Below, one piece after another: positions 14,101 to 25,349 of a DNA stretch of 64,000 nucleotides. Source of the DNA: Crotalaria pallida (Eukaryota > Streptophyta > Magnoliopsida > Fabales > Fabaceae); the NCBI GenBank assembly GCA_037953625.1, contig CM075656.1, forward strand, positions 80,309,001 to 80,373,000, given 5' to 3'. The notes beneath the pieces were generated by a model that did not search any database, was not told where the DNA came from, and worked only from the letters and a program-made list of their open reading frames with translations. Every line of letters starts with the position of its first letter. Position 1 is the stretch's first letter. Both the position numbers and the translations under genes were made by a program.

Positions 14101-14641
14101 TTTTGATAATTCTAATGCAAAACATATATGATAACTACAGGCACATCCGTGGTTGACAGATTCTGAACGGGAGCAACTTTGCAGACTGATGAACTGCCAA
14201 AAGCTCTCATTAGAAGCAAGCACTCACGCGGCACAAAATGAAAGATTACCTCTCCGAGTAATTGTTCAAGTCCTGTTTTTTGAACAGCTTCGTCTCCGTA
14301 CATCAATATCTGGCTGGTTCTTTGTTTCTGACAATATTGGGAGCTCACAGAACCCCGGTGGAAATCTTGCCCTCCCCCACAATGATGGTACTCATCAACT
14401 AGATCCTGCAGAGGGAACAGAAAACATGAGGGAACGTCTTTCAGATCTGGAGAAGGAATGCTCAACCATAAGAAATGAGCTGCAGAAGCTGAAAAAGACA
14501 AAGAAAGGCTGGAGCATTTTCCCTAGAGGGTTTGGCTTTAGAAAAAGGTCAGAGTGTTGTAATCCAAAAGGATCGTGTAGCAGCGATACAAAGACAGAAT
14601 CGCCCACGATGAATGGAAAACCAGACCATGAAAGTGGTTGA
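11126..14641 (+). CDS. BTB/POZ NPH3-family protein, NPY-like (similar to At5g03250)
   Basis: Four exons: 11126-11184, 12261-12330, 12497-13708 and 14141-14641. Introns are GT-AG and phases are kept (43 + 404 + 167 codons), giving 613 aa. The N-terminus MAFMTLGSKPEAF and CTTGLPSDLTIEIG followed by FFLHKFPMLSRSG is the BTB start of the NPH3/NPY group (about residues 25-105). The NPH3 domain runs from DDWWYYDVSLLSLPLYKRL (about residue 213) to about residue 480 and includes PDYARPLDDDIYHAID, AHPWLTDSERE and NERLPLRVIVQVLFFEQ. Residues 543-570 form a short coiled coil and the tail is basic. Family knowledge: these are membrane-associated adaptors for phototropin or PINOID-type AGC kinases and CUL3 ligases, acting in phototropism, auxin transport and organ formation. 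The exact function of this member is not shown by the sequence. A probable 3' UTR intron spans 14669-14825. Confidence 0.95.
11202..11267. repeat. CT/TA/TG microsatellite in NPH3-gene intron 1
   Basis: A compound run of CTCTCT, then TATATATA, then TGTGTGTG and again TATATA, lying shortly after the first donor site of the NPH3-family gene. Confidence 0.85.
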
Positions 14642-15755
14642 GGGGGTTCACTGAATTTCATATCTCAAGTAAGTTTAGATAATTTGCTTTCTACTGCTAC
14701 AGATGCTACTTATCTATCCAATTGTGGTTGTAACTTGACGATCAAGTTGTTTGTGGAATACATGTTAGTAAACAATAAAATAAGTTCTACATTTCACATT
14801 TCTTACATTAGTCTGTCTCTGGCAGGAGGAATTTGGCTACCACTTCTCTGTGTAGCAGTTTTCTGTTAACAGCATGTTCTCCACGTTATGCTCCGAGCTT
14901 TCTCCGATCACCTAGGTTATGAGATGGCTGTATTGCACTCCATGTTTTAGTTCCTATTGACATTCCTTGGCTCTGTGCATACAATGGTGGATCCTGTTAC
15001 GGCTTGAAACTCTTGGTGGCCACACCCTTTTTGTTGGTGGCAGTTTTGATTTTCAAATTTTCTGTTCAGTATATTCATATCTGTAGTGTATGCACATTCA
15101 GAATACGATCAACCGATTCTAGATCTTTGTATATATAAATTGACAATTGCGATAAAGAAAAGGAGATTATTATCTATTGGTGGTTTTAAATGAGCAATAT
15201 GGTTACTGGAAAATGTATCTGTACAATTGAACTTTCTTTCAACAAAATCCTGTACAACCAGCATGAGAGTATCCGATATATAAGAATCGAACAAAGCTAA
15301 GCATGGACTAAAATCTAAATTGAATATAATTTGACATTTTGATTGAACAAAACCTGAGTATGTGACCTGGTTGTTCCTTCTGGATAATCATCTTTTCAAA
15401 GCCTTTGCCCAAAAAACCAATGATTATTAAATAAGATATGGGACAGGAACAAGCTTTTGTTGAATACAATGATTTCCGATCATGCACAAGATGTGAAGTA
15501 CTGTGATGCCATTGACTTGTGTTGCCTGCTTGTGCACACATTGGGACAAACCAGTTTTGGTGCTTTTGATGAAGATGGATAAATCTTTTTTTGAGTGAGC
15601 TCGACTGGTCATTTTGATAACTTTACGATATAAAATATTTTTCTTTAATTATATAAAGCTCCACTACCTTCCTGGAAAAGGTGGAGTGATATAGATTCGT
15701 AAGACAAGGTAAGATTGGAGTTGGGTCTGTTTTGTGGAAATGCATTGGCTGATAT
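14642..15755. other. NPH3-gene 3' region and intergenic DNA
   Basis: The first 450 bases are probably 3' UTR. They include a plausible GTAAGT donor at 14669 and a CTGGCAG acceptor ending at 14825. After about 15100 no gene is recognisable. Confidence 0.45.
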
Positions 15756-16225
15756 TATGCAGAGCATGGATGCTAAGCGGCTCTTTGATGCCATGTAGGA
15801 GAAAGATGTAGTTTCTTGCAATATTAGTATCCATGGCTTGGTAATGCATGTCCATGCCAATGAAGCTTTCAATTGCTTTAGAGAAAGGCTGAAACATGGA
15901 ATGAGATCAACTGATTAAAGGATTTGAATATTCTTATATGATGATTGTTCAACTGCATCGAATTTCTCAGGGATTTGACATTACGAGCGGCGGTCATCTG
16001 AACGAAGCAGAGGCTTTGATTAGCTCAGTGTCTATGAAGCTTAATGTCACAGTTTGGGGGCAGACGAATAAACAGTCTTGAACTGGAGCCTGCTCACTCT
16101 AGTAGCTATGTTTATCTTGCCGATAATATTTACGCTTCAATTGGAAGGCTAAATTTGGCCGAAAAGCGTAGGTTATAAAACATAAGTCATGGAGTAAAAA
16201 TACCTGATTTTACGTGGATAGCACC
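15756..16225 (+). pseudogene. Broken PLS-type pentatricopeptide repeat gene fragment
   Basis: Frame pieces read AKRLFDAM, a stop, then EKDVVSCNISIHGLVMH and ANEAFNCF, a typical PPR pair. After stops and a frame change they read GHLNEAEALISS, and later LEPAHSSSYVYLADNIYAS with GRLNLAEK and GVKIPDFTWI. These match the E-domain that ends plant PLS-class organellar RNA-editing PPR proteins (LEP..SS.YV.L.NIYA, then GVKK.PG.SWI). Most of the repeats and the start are missing and several stops interrupt the frame, so this is a decayed C-terminal remnant. The family works on mitochondrial or plastid RNA. Confidence 0.75.
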
Positions 16226-18003
16226 GTTTATGAGCATTTCAGAGAACTCTTCTACCCTCTTTCACATAAAGATATAACCCTTGAGTTATGTTATATCATC
16301 AACTAAAATTTAACCTATACTTCATAACCTAAATATTTCATCATCTTTGCACTCTTCTGCATTATCTGCATTCCACTTAATGTAATGAATATCTTTATTT
16401 TCATAGTGTTACCTTTATTTTCCTTGCTCTTTGATGTTGAAGTATTTTTTGCACTACTTCCTTGTTTTATACTCTGTATATATAAAGTATAAACACCGCA
16501 CCTATATAATAGATTTCTGTCAGCATTTCACTTCTTCTGTTTACCAACAAGATTACATTCAACATCTCTTTTCATTGCAGCTCATATATCTATTAGTTTG
16601 CTTCCAATTCTCATTAATTACATGCAGCAAGTTCATTTTGACAAACTGTTAACCGTGTGCTCACTAATTTTTTTGTCCGGTCAATAAGTAGACAAAATCA
16701 GACTGCCAAAAACCAAATAATTTAAAAGCAGGCTTCACAAATCAGATATAGAACAGAATCTAAAAGACATGATGTATCCATACGAAAGTAGGAACATGTC
16801 AATATATATAGCTATCAATGGAGTAACTGATTGATTACAATAGTGGACTTAAACCCAATATCATCCAGGGATGTACATTATTCCAATCCAGTGGTCTTTT
16901 GCAACTCAAAATACACCACTTTTATCACATTCAAAGCATATACTATATCACACATAAAATGCACCTGAAAAGGAAAAAAAATGAAGATTACTGTCATCAA
17001 CTATGAAAAGAAGCATGTGCCTGACAGAAGCAGGAAATGTGTAAGCATATAGTGTTACACCAACCATTCGGGCTTAAGGAATCAAAAATTAAAAAGCATT
17101 CAACATCGAAGAGTGTTTAATCCATATACAAAAACCATATGTGCAATGTGTTCATAATTTAATGATTAGCTACTGTGACATAAGAGATGACTTCATTCTC
17201 CCAAATCTTTGCGATGTACAATATCAAACAAACAGTGGGAACAGAGCAGCCTCACTTCATTATTTTCTTTTTTTAGCAATGATGTTATTTGAACATCTAT
17301 AGAGAATTAGTATAAGTATAGTTAACAGGCCCACACAAAGTTTTAAAAAAGGGGCATAAATGATTCGGACTATCTATATGACACCCATAGACACTTACAG
17401 GATTTACGCAGATTCTAACTTTATAATGAATTAACCATAACATTAACAAGCTACATCCATAGCTGGTATGTGATCAATTTAAGCTAATACTAACAAGGAT
17501 CAAGAAAGAAAACAACTTTGGCGAAGCATAGGGAAAGTACAGGTCGATAGATCCACATCAAAGTTGCGAATCCTTGGAATGAGTGAATTGTGTAGCAACT
17601 TGGCCCATGACAAAATCATTAATGAGTGTTTATTTTTTTCATGAACTCATTTGAACCTTCATTTTAAAATCAATTTAGATTACTAGAACAATCACACCAT
17701 GTCAAATCACACAAATTCATTCAGCTTTAATCATACGAATTAACAAAAAATCTTATAATTAACAAAAATCTGATAGAAAATAGCAGTAATTAACAAAAAT
17801 CTAATACAAAATAATAATAATAAAAAAAAGGACAAAATTGAACCTCGAAAATCCAAGTCACCAGCAGCAAATTAAAGCAATCACCAATCCTTAAAACTCG
17901 AAAACCCTAACGTCTAAATCATTGATCCATAAAACTCTAAATTCTTAAGCACTGTTCCATAATACTAAAAAAACCCTAATTGGGGAAACACGAACCTAGG
18001 GTT
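16226..18003. other. Intergenic, UBL5 3' side
   Basis: No second gene is recognised. The 100-150 bases next to UBL5 are likely its 3' UTR. ACCCTAA-like words occur at about 17900-17990. The rest is AT-rich without readable coding sequence. Confidence 0.5.
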
Positions 18004-18225
18004 TTAATTGTAGTAGAGCTCGAGACCCATGCCATCGTGAATCTCGTAATCCTTGAGAGTGATGTGATCCTTGTAGATGGTGTACCACTTCTGAATCCGA
18101 ATCTTATCGGCTCTGGTTCCGGTCTGAGCCGCCACCAGCTTCTTCAAATCGCCGATGGTGTCGTCGTCGTTGCACTTCACACGAACCTTCTTCCCCAATC
18201 GATCGTTCAACACAACCTCGATCAT
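18004..18225 (-). CDS. UBL5: UBL5 / Hub1 ubiquitin-like protein
   Basis: A single-exon 73-aa protein beginning MIEVVLNDRLGKKVRVKCN and ending YEIHDGMGLELYYN. It is nearly identical to UBL5/Hub1 across eukaryotes and has exactly the family length. The C-terminal double tyrosine plus one residue, in place of a Gly-Gly tail, is characteristic, so it is not processed and conjugated like ubiquitin. The family binds splicing factors (HIND elements of Snu66/Prp38 in yeast and plants) and modulates spliceosome function. An in-frame ATG seven codons upstream exists (18246), but conservation starts at MIEVV. All ubiquitin-like fold landmarks, such as DDTIGDLKKL and KIRIQKWYTIYKD, are present. Confidence 0.97.
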   Translation of the reverse strand: MIEVVLNDRLGKKVRVKCNDDDTIGDLKKLVAAQTGTRADKIRIQKWYTIYKDHITLKDYEIHDGMGLELYYN

Positions 18226-18253
18226 CTTCGCTCGCAACAGCAGCAAGAGGAAG

Positions 18254-18261
18254 AACCCTAA
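18254..18261 (+). promoter_or_regulatory. Telo-box-like motif in UBL5 leader
   Basis: AACCCTAA lies about 30 bases upstream of the UBL5 start codon, written on the plus strand, so it reads TTAGGGTT on the UBL5 sense strand. Telo-boxes are common near starts of plant genes for translation and splicing components. Function here is inferred. Confidence 0.45.
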
Positions 18262-18327
18262 TTCTGATTGTGGTAAGAGCCTAGAAGTTTCTTCGCGCTG
18301 CCCTTTGACTTGATGAAAGGGCTCGTG

Positions 18328-18335
18328 TATTTATA
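18328..18335 (-). promoter_or_regulatory. TATA box of UBL5
   Basis: TATAAATA on the minus strand, about 103 bases upstream of the UBL5 ATG. The position suits a transcription start some 70 bases before the coding region. Confidence 0.7.
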
Positions 18336-18339
18336 GCTC

Positions 18340-19684
18340 TGTTCACCGTCACATACTCACATTATACGATGACGTGAAAACCAAGCAAAATTTTATTCTT
18401 TTTAAAAAAAAAAATAAAAATAAAATAATCTTCTTTTAAATAATTTATCTATCAATTTCAATATTTATAGCTTAAATATTCTTTTAATATTTTATCTTAA
18501 TTTAAAGTTTTAACTTGGTTGTCTATTTTTAAAAGAGTTGTTTAGAATGTCTTAAAAAACAAAAATATAACTATTGATTTATTAAATGCATCATTTTCCA
18601 TAAATGCTAATCACTTTGAGATGCTTATCATCATTCATAGTGACTGACATTAAGAAAACATTTAAAAGAAATCAATATAGTTTTCTATGTGTTCAAAGTT
18701 TGTGGATTACACCGTTTTTTATTTTGATTATAATATATTTATTTTGCCATAGATCTTGCATTTTTTTCCCTTAAGATTTCTACATATGAATTTTCTATGT
18801 TTTTTTCTCCTTGCTTGCTTTTGACGACGTATTTGATTTGTGAAATGTTAATGTTGTTCCACTTTATAACCCAGTGATATAATGTAAATTTTGATGATCA
18901 AAAAAAGAATCTCACATGAAATTAACATGTTTCGATGAAAATCTAATACTATCATGACGGAATGGTAAAATTGGCTAAGGTTAAAATCATAAAAGACTAA
19001 ATTGATTTATTTTAAAATTAGAGGACCAAATTAAAACCTAAAGATAAGATAAAAAATTAACAAACATTATAGTTGTGTCTATATTTTCAATTCATATGAA
19101 AAAAAAATCCTTTTTTTAAATAATGGAAATTTGCTAACGAGTGCTCATTGAAGATCTTTTAAAAAATTTTGAAAAAAATACCACGTCGATTAGGAAACGT
19201 TGTATTTTATAAATAATCAATGTTATGTGTATGTTTTCAATAAAAAATTATTTTCATTTTTATTATCAAAAATATATTTTTTTATTGATTTCATAAAAAG
19301 TAACCTCGTAACACTTATTAGCTAGCATGACACTTAATCAATTTAAACAAAGTTTATGTTTCAACAATCATGTCACTTGTTTGTTTGAATTGGTGGCTTT
19401 GGATCGACTCTTCAGCAGTTTCTAACTTTCTATATATGGTCTAGCATTCAAAAATTGCTTCACCATGCAGCATTTTATTTTATTTTTTTTGTTTTTAATT
19501 TGTGAAAAATCATTTATATCTTTCAGCCCATAACCCACATTCCATCACCACCTACCATTGCAACGCAATCCTTCCTGCCTCCTCCATCATGAGTGTCCAT
19601 GCCCTCTTCCAGTCATAGATAGCTGGTGATAATTTCTTAATGGGCTTGCTTTAATTTCAAAGTCTACATTACATGCTTAAATAT
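18340..19684. other. Intergenic, AT-rich
   Basis: No coding sequence or structured repeat could be recognised beyond poly-A and poly-T runs. Confidence 0.5.
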
Positions 19685-20797
19685 GGGCGGTGGCTAGAGC
19701 ACAATGAAATTGCAAACATGCATCAGTGCATGGTTTGTTGATGTCCATAGATGAAACGCTGATGTGGCACAAAGGGCTGGGATCCTCCCTTACCACCTGT
19801 TGTACCATGTTAAAAAAAAATTGCTGAAAACCCCTTATTTGAAACGACGTTGTTTTATTGGGGACCGACAAATTAAAAAAAAGGAGCGAAACATCGTTGT
19901 TTCATCCTTCTTCCTATTCTATTGTTTGTTATATTCCTCTCTGTGAGTGTAGAGCAAGATAATGGTTACCCCATTTTCAATTCGGTGTTATATGTTGTCT
20001 CTTCTCCTTGTACTGATGGGTATATTTTTTGGTGGGTTCCGTTTGTCTTAGGGGTATATATGAATATAGTCTTCCTCTCCTCCGTCCCCTACCGTCGCCC
20101 TCTGATATACACTGTACTATGTGATTGTTCTCTCTGTGGTGGCTGTGTTTTATGAATTTCTTGGTGTGGGACTTACAAATGCTTTAGACGAATTAGCTTC
20201 TTTTAAATTTTGCATCAAGAGTGTTATACGGATCATGTACAACTCTGGCTCCGGATGTGATTCTTATCAAGGTTTATGTTGTTTGTAGCATCACTGGTAG
20301 CAATCAGTGACGGGCGATTGAAGGAGCAGTCAAATTGTATAGGTTATATATTTTCATGGTATAATATAATGCTAAGTAGAATGTATTAATTGAACTCTTA
20401 TATCGGGTTGCTGGTTGAGGAATAAGGGTGCCCACCTCAAATCTTGAACAAGGAATGTCCTCCACACACTATCAAACAATCAACGAGATTCCACTACATC
20501 TGAAAGGCTAAGATTAACAAAGGGAGTTGTGTAATGCTTGGATGGGATGAGCAAGAAGAAGAACATGTGAGCCACCTTAGTTTCGACTTCCTCAAGACTT
20601 ATATCTGATTGTAAGAGCCACACTTTTTGTTTGTCATTATAAGGGCAATTTGGACATATCATAAGTAGTGGTATATGGGCAAATTTAAGAACATGTGGCC
20701 TCTGGTAGATAAATAGGGAAAACGAGTTGTTAACCGTACATGTCAACACATGCACTGATGCATGTTTGGTTTTTACATTCACTAGAGCCACCGCCCG
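19685..20797. mobile_element. DNA-transposon-like element with long inverted ends
   Basis: The left end begins GGGCGGTGGCT and the right end finishes AGCCACCGCCC. The inverted match continues imperfectly for about 55 bases and includes the shared word AAACATGCATCAGTGCATG. The span is about 1.1 kb. No transposase is present, so it would be non-autonomous and MULE-like in size and ends. The flanks (GCTTAAATAT and GCTTGGAGAC) share only the first four bases clearly, so no convincing target duplication is seen. Confidence 0.6.
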
Positions 20798-22170
20798 CTT
20801 GGAGACGTGAAAACTAGCGGTGAAGCCATGATAGTGCTATAATGAGTTAATGATGACAACGTCATGGTTGTTGCATCACAACGGTTTAAGTTCATGCATA
20901 AGAGACTGTTTGTGGGTTTTTCGTCCGACGCCTGCCGAACTGACGGTGATGGATGGGGTGTGGGTAACGACAGGTTATGTGGTAATCTTGCAAAGGAACT
21001 TGATCGTATCTTTTTGGTATTTTCGATATTTGGGTTGGAAAGCGTTAAAAAGCGATTTGGAAATGTAAAAACCGACACCAAGAACACGATGCGGCGAGGA
21101 AATCAAAAGGAAAGCGATTGAAAATTTGCAGTAAAGTAAACGCAGAAACGTAAATTTGCGTGACTGTAAAGGGCATGGAAATGTAAATTTGCGTGAAAAG
21201 TAAATTGCGGCAAATTAAAAGTGCATGGAAGAGTAAATCGGAAAGCGTAAAGATTGCATTGAATTTAAAAGGGGTGGAAGGTTGAGGTTCTTTACAATGG
21301 CGTTTCTCCGTTTATCTGCTCTGGTGAGATGTCTAGGATTTTGGCCTATGTGTGTCAACCTAGCAACCGACCCCGATTACAACCTAAGGACTTCCTATTT
21401 ATAGGTATAGGAATCTGGAAACTATTTACAAAGCAACTTCTCACGTTCTGCATAACTGCAGAACCCACGATCTTGATAACTACCCACTACGCTATCCCCC
21501 ACTATGTAACTGCCCACGTCGTGGTTTGGGCTTAGTGGACACTTCTGTCGGACTCCGTGATGACATCTTTGCTGAGATCCCTTCGACCAACACTCCTCTT
21601 CGATTGCAACCATTTGACTCTTGTCTAAGTCTTTTTGTTGGTCGAAGCATTGACGTTGTTTTGCTCCTGCCTTTTGGTTCTGGGATGTCCATCAACATCA
21701 AGTCCCTTTCGACAAACATGCCATCTGTCGGAATCGATTTTCGGCCTATTGTCGGCCTCAAATGCATTCGATTGATATTGGTGACATGTACTTTGATTAA
21801 TTGGTGTTTCACCACCATTCAATCAAAAGACATGCCTCCGACATTTCTAGTAGAATGTCATCAGAGGTCTTTCTCCTTTCCCTCTTTAATGGGAAAGACA
21901 GCCATAGTCGACCCTAGCAGGGCACAAACCTTGGCCTATGGGGATTACAAAGGTTCCACCAAGTCTTATGTATCAAGTTCAATGTTTTCTCCAATTCGGA
22001 GTTTCTTGCATTGTCCTAATGCATAAGAAATGGGTTCTATGTAATCCCACATGCTTGGTCTTTCACCATTCATGAGGATAAGGAAGGTGTTCGGAGCGAA
22101 GATTCCCTCATTTCCTTTTCAACACCTGAACACCTTAATCCCACATGTTTGATCTTTCATCAACTTATGC
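20798..22170 (-). mobile_element. Solo or 3' LTR remnant, Tat/Ogre-like Ty3/gypsy, minus orientation
   Basis: On the minus strand the region has a promoter-like CCTATAAATAGG (about 21394-21405). It is followed by several hundred bases of repeated GCAAATTTAC, ACGTTT and GCGTTTAC words, the style of R-U5 in legume Ogre LTRs. Upstream on that strand are many GTCGAA and GTCGAC words, as in Ogre U3. Base composition is clearly richer in GC than the neighbours. I could not find the exact LTR ends, a primer-binding site or a second LTR, so boundaries are approximate. Confidence 0.45.
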
Positions 22171-22925
22171 TATGTGGAATTTGAATCTTTTTTCTTCTTT
22201 CCAGAATTCGTGAGGGCATTCTTTGCATTTTTCCATACTCTCTCATGGCTTTTCCAGTTTCTGAAGTGGGAATTTATAGCCATGGGAAGCATTAAATGCC
22301 TTCATAATTACTCTTCCGTTTCCAATGTTGACATGACAGCTCTGACTTCCTCTTTTCTTGCGCTATTATTCCTTCGACACAGACCTCTGTTTCCGCTTCT
22401 TCCTTTTGTCGACATACGTACACGTCCTTCGAAGTCACTTTTAAGTCGTCAGACTTAAGTACACCTCTTTCGACATCACTTATGTTGTCGACACACGTCC
22501 TTTTGTCGAAATTGACCCTTTTTCGGGTTGTACGTTCACTTCTTCGAAGTCACTTTTAAACAAAAATGTTTAAGTACACTTCCGTCGACGTCACTTATAC
22601 ATCCGACATTCTTGCCCTTTTGTCGATTTCAACTTCCAGTTAACAGAGGCCCCCCAAGTTTTGGTATTCGACGCGTCTTTTCAGAGGATGCCAAAAGTTG
22701 TATTTTTCTGAACTATCCTTTCATCATTAGGATTCTGGAACGGCGAGTTTATCCTTTCAAACTGACGCTTCTTATTGGACCATTGCGTTGGTCTTATACG
22801 TCTTTTCACTTCTTATTTAAACTTGATCGCTTATCATTATCCCCCTTTTATCTATTCTTGCTTGCCACTGCATCTTTCTCCTCTTTGACCTAAACCCCTT
22901 TTTTTCTTAAAACTTTTCTTCAAAC
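22171..22925. other. Leader region upstream of the PMD ORF, with degenerate GTCGA-type repeats
   Basis: The words CTTCGAAGTCACTT, GTCGACATCACTT and GTCGACACACGTCCTTTTGTC recur at about 22380-22640 as degenerate tandem units. The composition matches the neighbouring LTR-like region and the ORF that follows. It probably belongs to the same retrotransposon. Confidence 0.45.
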
Positions 22926-24446
22926 ATGGCCCTTCAAGGAGTTCTTGATCCCGAAATTGATTTGAACGTCAAGTACCATGAGCGTAGCCTGATTATTCCC
23001 GTGACTTCCTACATTCCTGCTGATGGCGAACCCGTCAACCCATCTCCTGCTTTCTTTGGCCCATTAATGACTCCATCAGAGGCTCGAGACCCTGTTATGA
23101 GTGCTAACTTTTCTCTTTCCAATCCTGACGAGATTCGTCTGCTAGTCACTCTTAACCCCATATACACTTGCCATTTTGACAAAGAGTATTCTCGCAGGGT
23201 TTTGCGAAATGTAAAGCCATTCTCTAGATGTTTAGACTGGCTTGACAGGTTACGGCCTTACAAGAGCGAATCGTGGAAGAGGGCTGGTTTAGAAGACCTT
23301 CTAATCCTGACGACTTCCGGTTTGCGCTATGATGATGGGCTTTTCGGCGCTACATGTTATTTCTGGTGTCGCCGAACCAATTGCTTCCACTTTTGATATG
23401 GCATGATGACTCCAACACTTTTCGACGTTGCTGCTTTGACTAGTCTTCATCCTGACGGAGAACTCTTGACTGTAGAAAGCAAACCCGATAATGTAGTGTC
23501 CATAAGTGGTGGATCTTACGCCTTTACGAACTATGTTGAGGCAAGGTGGGATGTTTATAAGGACAGTCCGACAGTTAGTGACAAAGAGCATGTTGAGTTC
23601 CTGACGGTTTGGCTTAGTGCCTTTGTCTTTTGTACCAAATCCCGACAGATTAACAAATCTTTGGTGCCTTTAGCCACAATCTTGCATGAGGAAAGACGAG
23701 TGGCCCTGAGTCAACTTCTTTTGGCGAAGTTGTATTCGACAATTAGCCACGTTTCCGACACCATTAGACTTAATGAACAACTGGTGGCTAACGTTGTAGG
23801 CCCTACTTGGCTTTTGCATTTGTGGCTGAATGCCATTCTGAAACGTCATTTAGTCTTCATCAATGACAGTGTTTGCCGTTTCCGGTTTAACTATGGTTGC
23901 TTAATGGCGAACTATGACGTTCCTGCACTTTCGTCCCGCACCAACAATTTTCTTCATTTTATGAAGATTTTTGCTAGCATCTCCATGTCGTCAGAGGGCA
24001 TTGATTTTTCCCCTTTTGCTGATAGGGCTTTGGGACCTGATTGGTTCCGTCTTCCTTTTCCTGGCTCCAATGTTGAAGAGAGGCAGTTGAATGATGTCCT
24101 TTGGGGACATTATTTGAGTTAAAGGATTTTGTTCAGTGGTTTGCCTGACTCGTCTGCCTACGAAGAAAAAAAAGTCTTTTTGCACTATCCCAACTGTGTG
24201 TCGAGGCAGTTTGGTCTTTGTCAAGGGTTGCTTGCACCTATGCTTCCGTCGATTACGCGTGAATTCCACCATGGCCAGTTGACAGATTATAAGTCTTCTT
24301 GGCAAATTGTATTGAATAGGTTCGTGTCGAAGAACCTTGCCTCCATAAGCCGTTTTAATCTTGTCGGCTTTACTCCTTGTTTCCTGGCCAGCCCAAACTT
24401 TGTGCTTTGGTGGGAATCCTACTTCGACACGGATGGTAAAAAATAA
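22926..24446 (+). pseudogene. Plant mobile domain (PMD, aminotransferase-like) ORF, two in-frame stops
   Basis: One continuous reading frame of 507 codons is interrupted only by TGA at 23394 and TAA at 24120. It starts MALQGVLDPEIDLNV. PMD landmarks (Pfam PF10536 type) are WLDRLRPYKSESWKRAGL, then GMMTPTLFDVAALTSL, then DKEHVEFLTVWLSAFVFCTK, GPTWLLHLWLNA and NCVSRQFGLCQG. The frame is otherwise preserved and reads as a once-functional protein. PMD proteins occur as host genes (MAIN/MAIL) and as extra ORFs of plant transposable elements. Here the ORF is opposite in orientation to the LTR-like region 20798-22170, as expected of an antisense extra ORF between pol and the 3' LTR. No gag-pol sequence remains beyond 24446. 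Confidence 0.75.
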
Positions 24447-24459
24447 CTAAAATTTTTGT

Positions 24460-24656
24460 CCCAAACTATAGTTAAAATAATTAATGAAAAGTTTAGAATT
24501 TGTAAACTTTGAATTGTGATTGGTTGATTCATGCAAAATGCATTAAATTAGTTGTTTGATAATTGATTGATGTGTTAGATAAACCATTAAATGCATGTCT
24601 CCTTAATTTTTTGACTTTTGAATTTTTTAACTATCCTTATGAGACGGAAGGAGTAC
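24460..24656. repeat. Fragment of Stowaway-like MITE
   Basis: It ends in GAGACGGAAGGAGTA, a Stowaway-type terminus with a TA target. About 170 bases before that end are clearly similar to 33330-33480, sharing for example ATTAATGAAAA, TGTAATTGGTTGAT-like and GATAAATCATTAAA-like words. The left terminus is missing. Confidence 0.5.
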
Positions 24657-24842
24657 TTTTCATATTTCCAATTAAGGCTAAACACTAAATTACCATAAAA
24701 AACATGTTATGACTCACTCTTTCATACACATCATGTGATAATAGACACAGCCTTCCCACGGTATTTTTATTTTTTACCTTAAACACAAACATCCAAGAAA
24801 AAACATTACATGTTTATATATGTATTGCTCTTATAATTTAAA

Positions 24843-25340
24843 GAGTAAACGTCCAAAGTAGTCCCTGAAATTTTTTGCATAGTCAAATTTGGTCCATGAA
24901 AAAATAAAGTCCTAAAATAGTGTTTGAAAATTTTTCATGCGAGACAATTTGGTCCCTAAAAAATTAAGTCACCAAATAGTCCCTAATATTTTTTCAATGA
25001 GACAAATTGGTCCTTGAAAATTTTGACTTCACATAAGGTCGTCCTCAACTGTGTCGATTTGAGTTTGCTCGATAAATCTGATCTGGAAACCTAAATCAAT
25101 ACCTCTAATTTCACCCTATTTAGTCCAAACTTCTAGGGATTAAATTGTCCCTCGAAATTATTTTAGGGGACCAAATTGTCTCATGGAAGAAAACTTCAAG
25201 AACTATTTGGTAACTTTATTTTTTTCAAGGACTAAATTGTCCCGTAAACAAATTTTTCAAGGACTAATTTGGATCTTTATTTTTTCAGGAACTAAATGTG
25301 ATCACATGAAAAATTCAGGGATCAATTTGGGCATTTACTC
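24843..25340. mobile_element. MULE-type MITE with 9-bp target duplication
   Basis: A 498-bp element with long terminal inverted repeats. The left end GAGTAAACGTCCAAAGTAGT pairs with the right end, which on the opposite strand reads GAGTAAATGCCCAAATTGAT; the similarity runs at least 70 bases. The interior is full of GGTCC/TTGGTCC and GGACTAAATTGTCC words. Flanks TAATTTAAA (24834-24842) and TAATTTGAA (25341-25349) are a 9-bp duplication with one mismatch, typical of Mutator-like insertions. No coding capacity. Confidence 0.85.
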
Positions 25341-25349
25341 TAATTTGAA

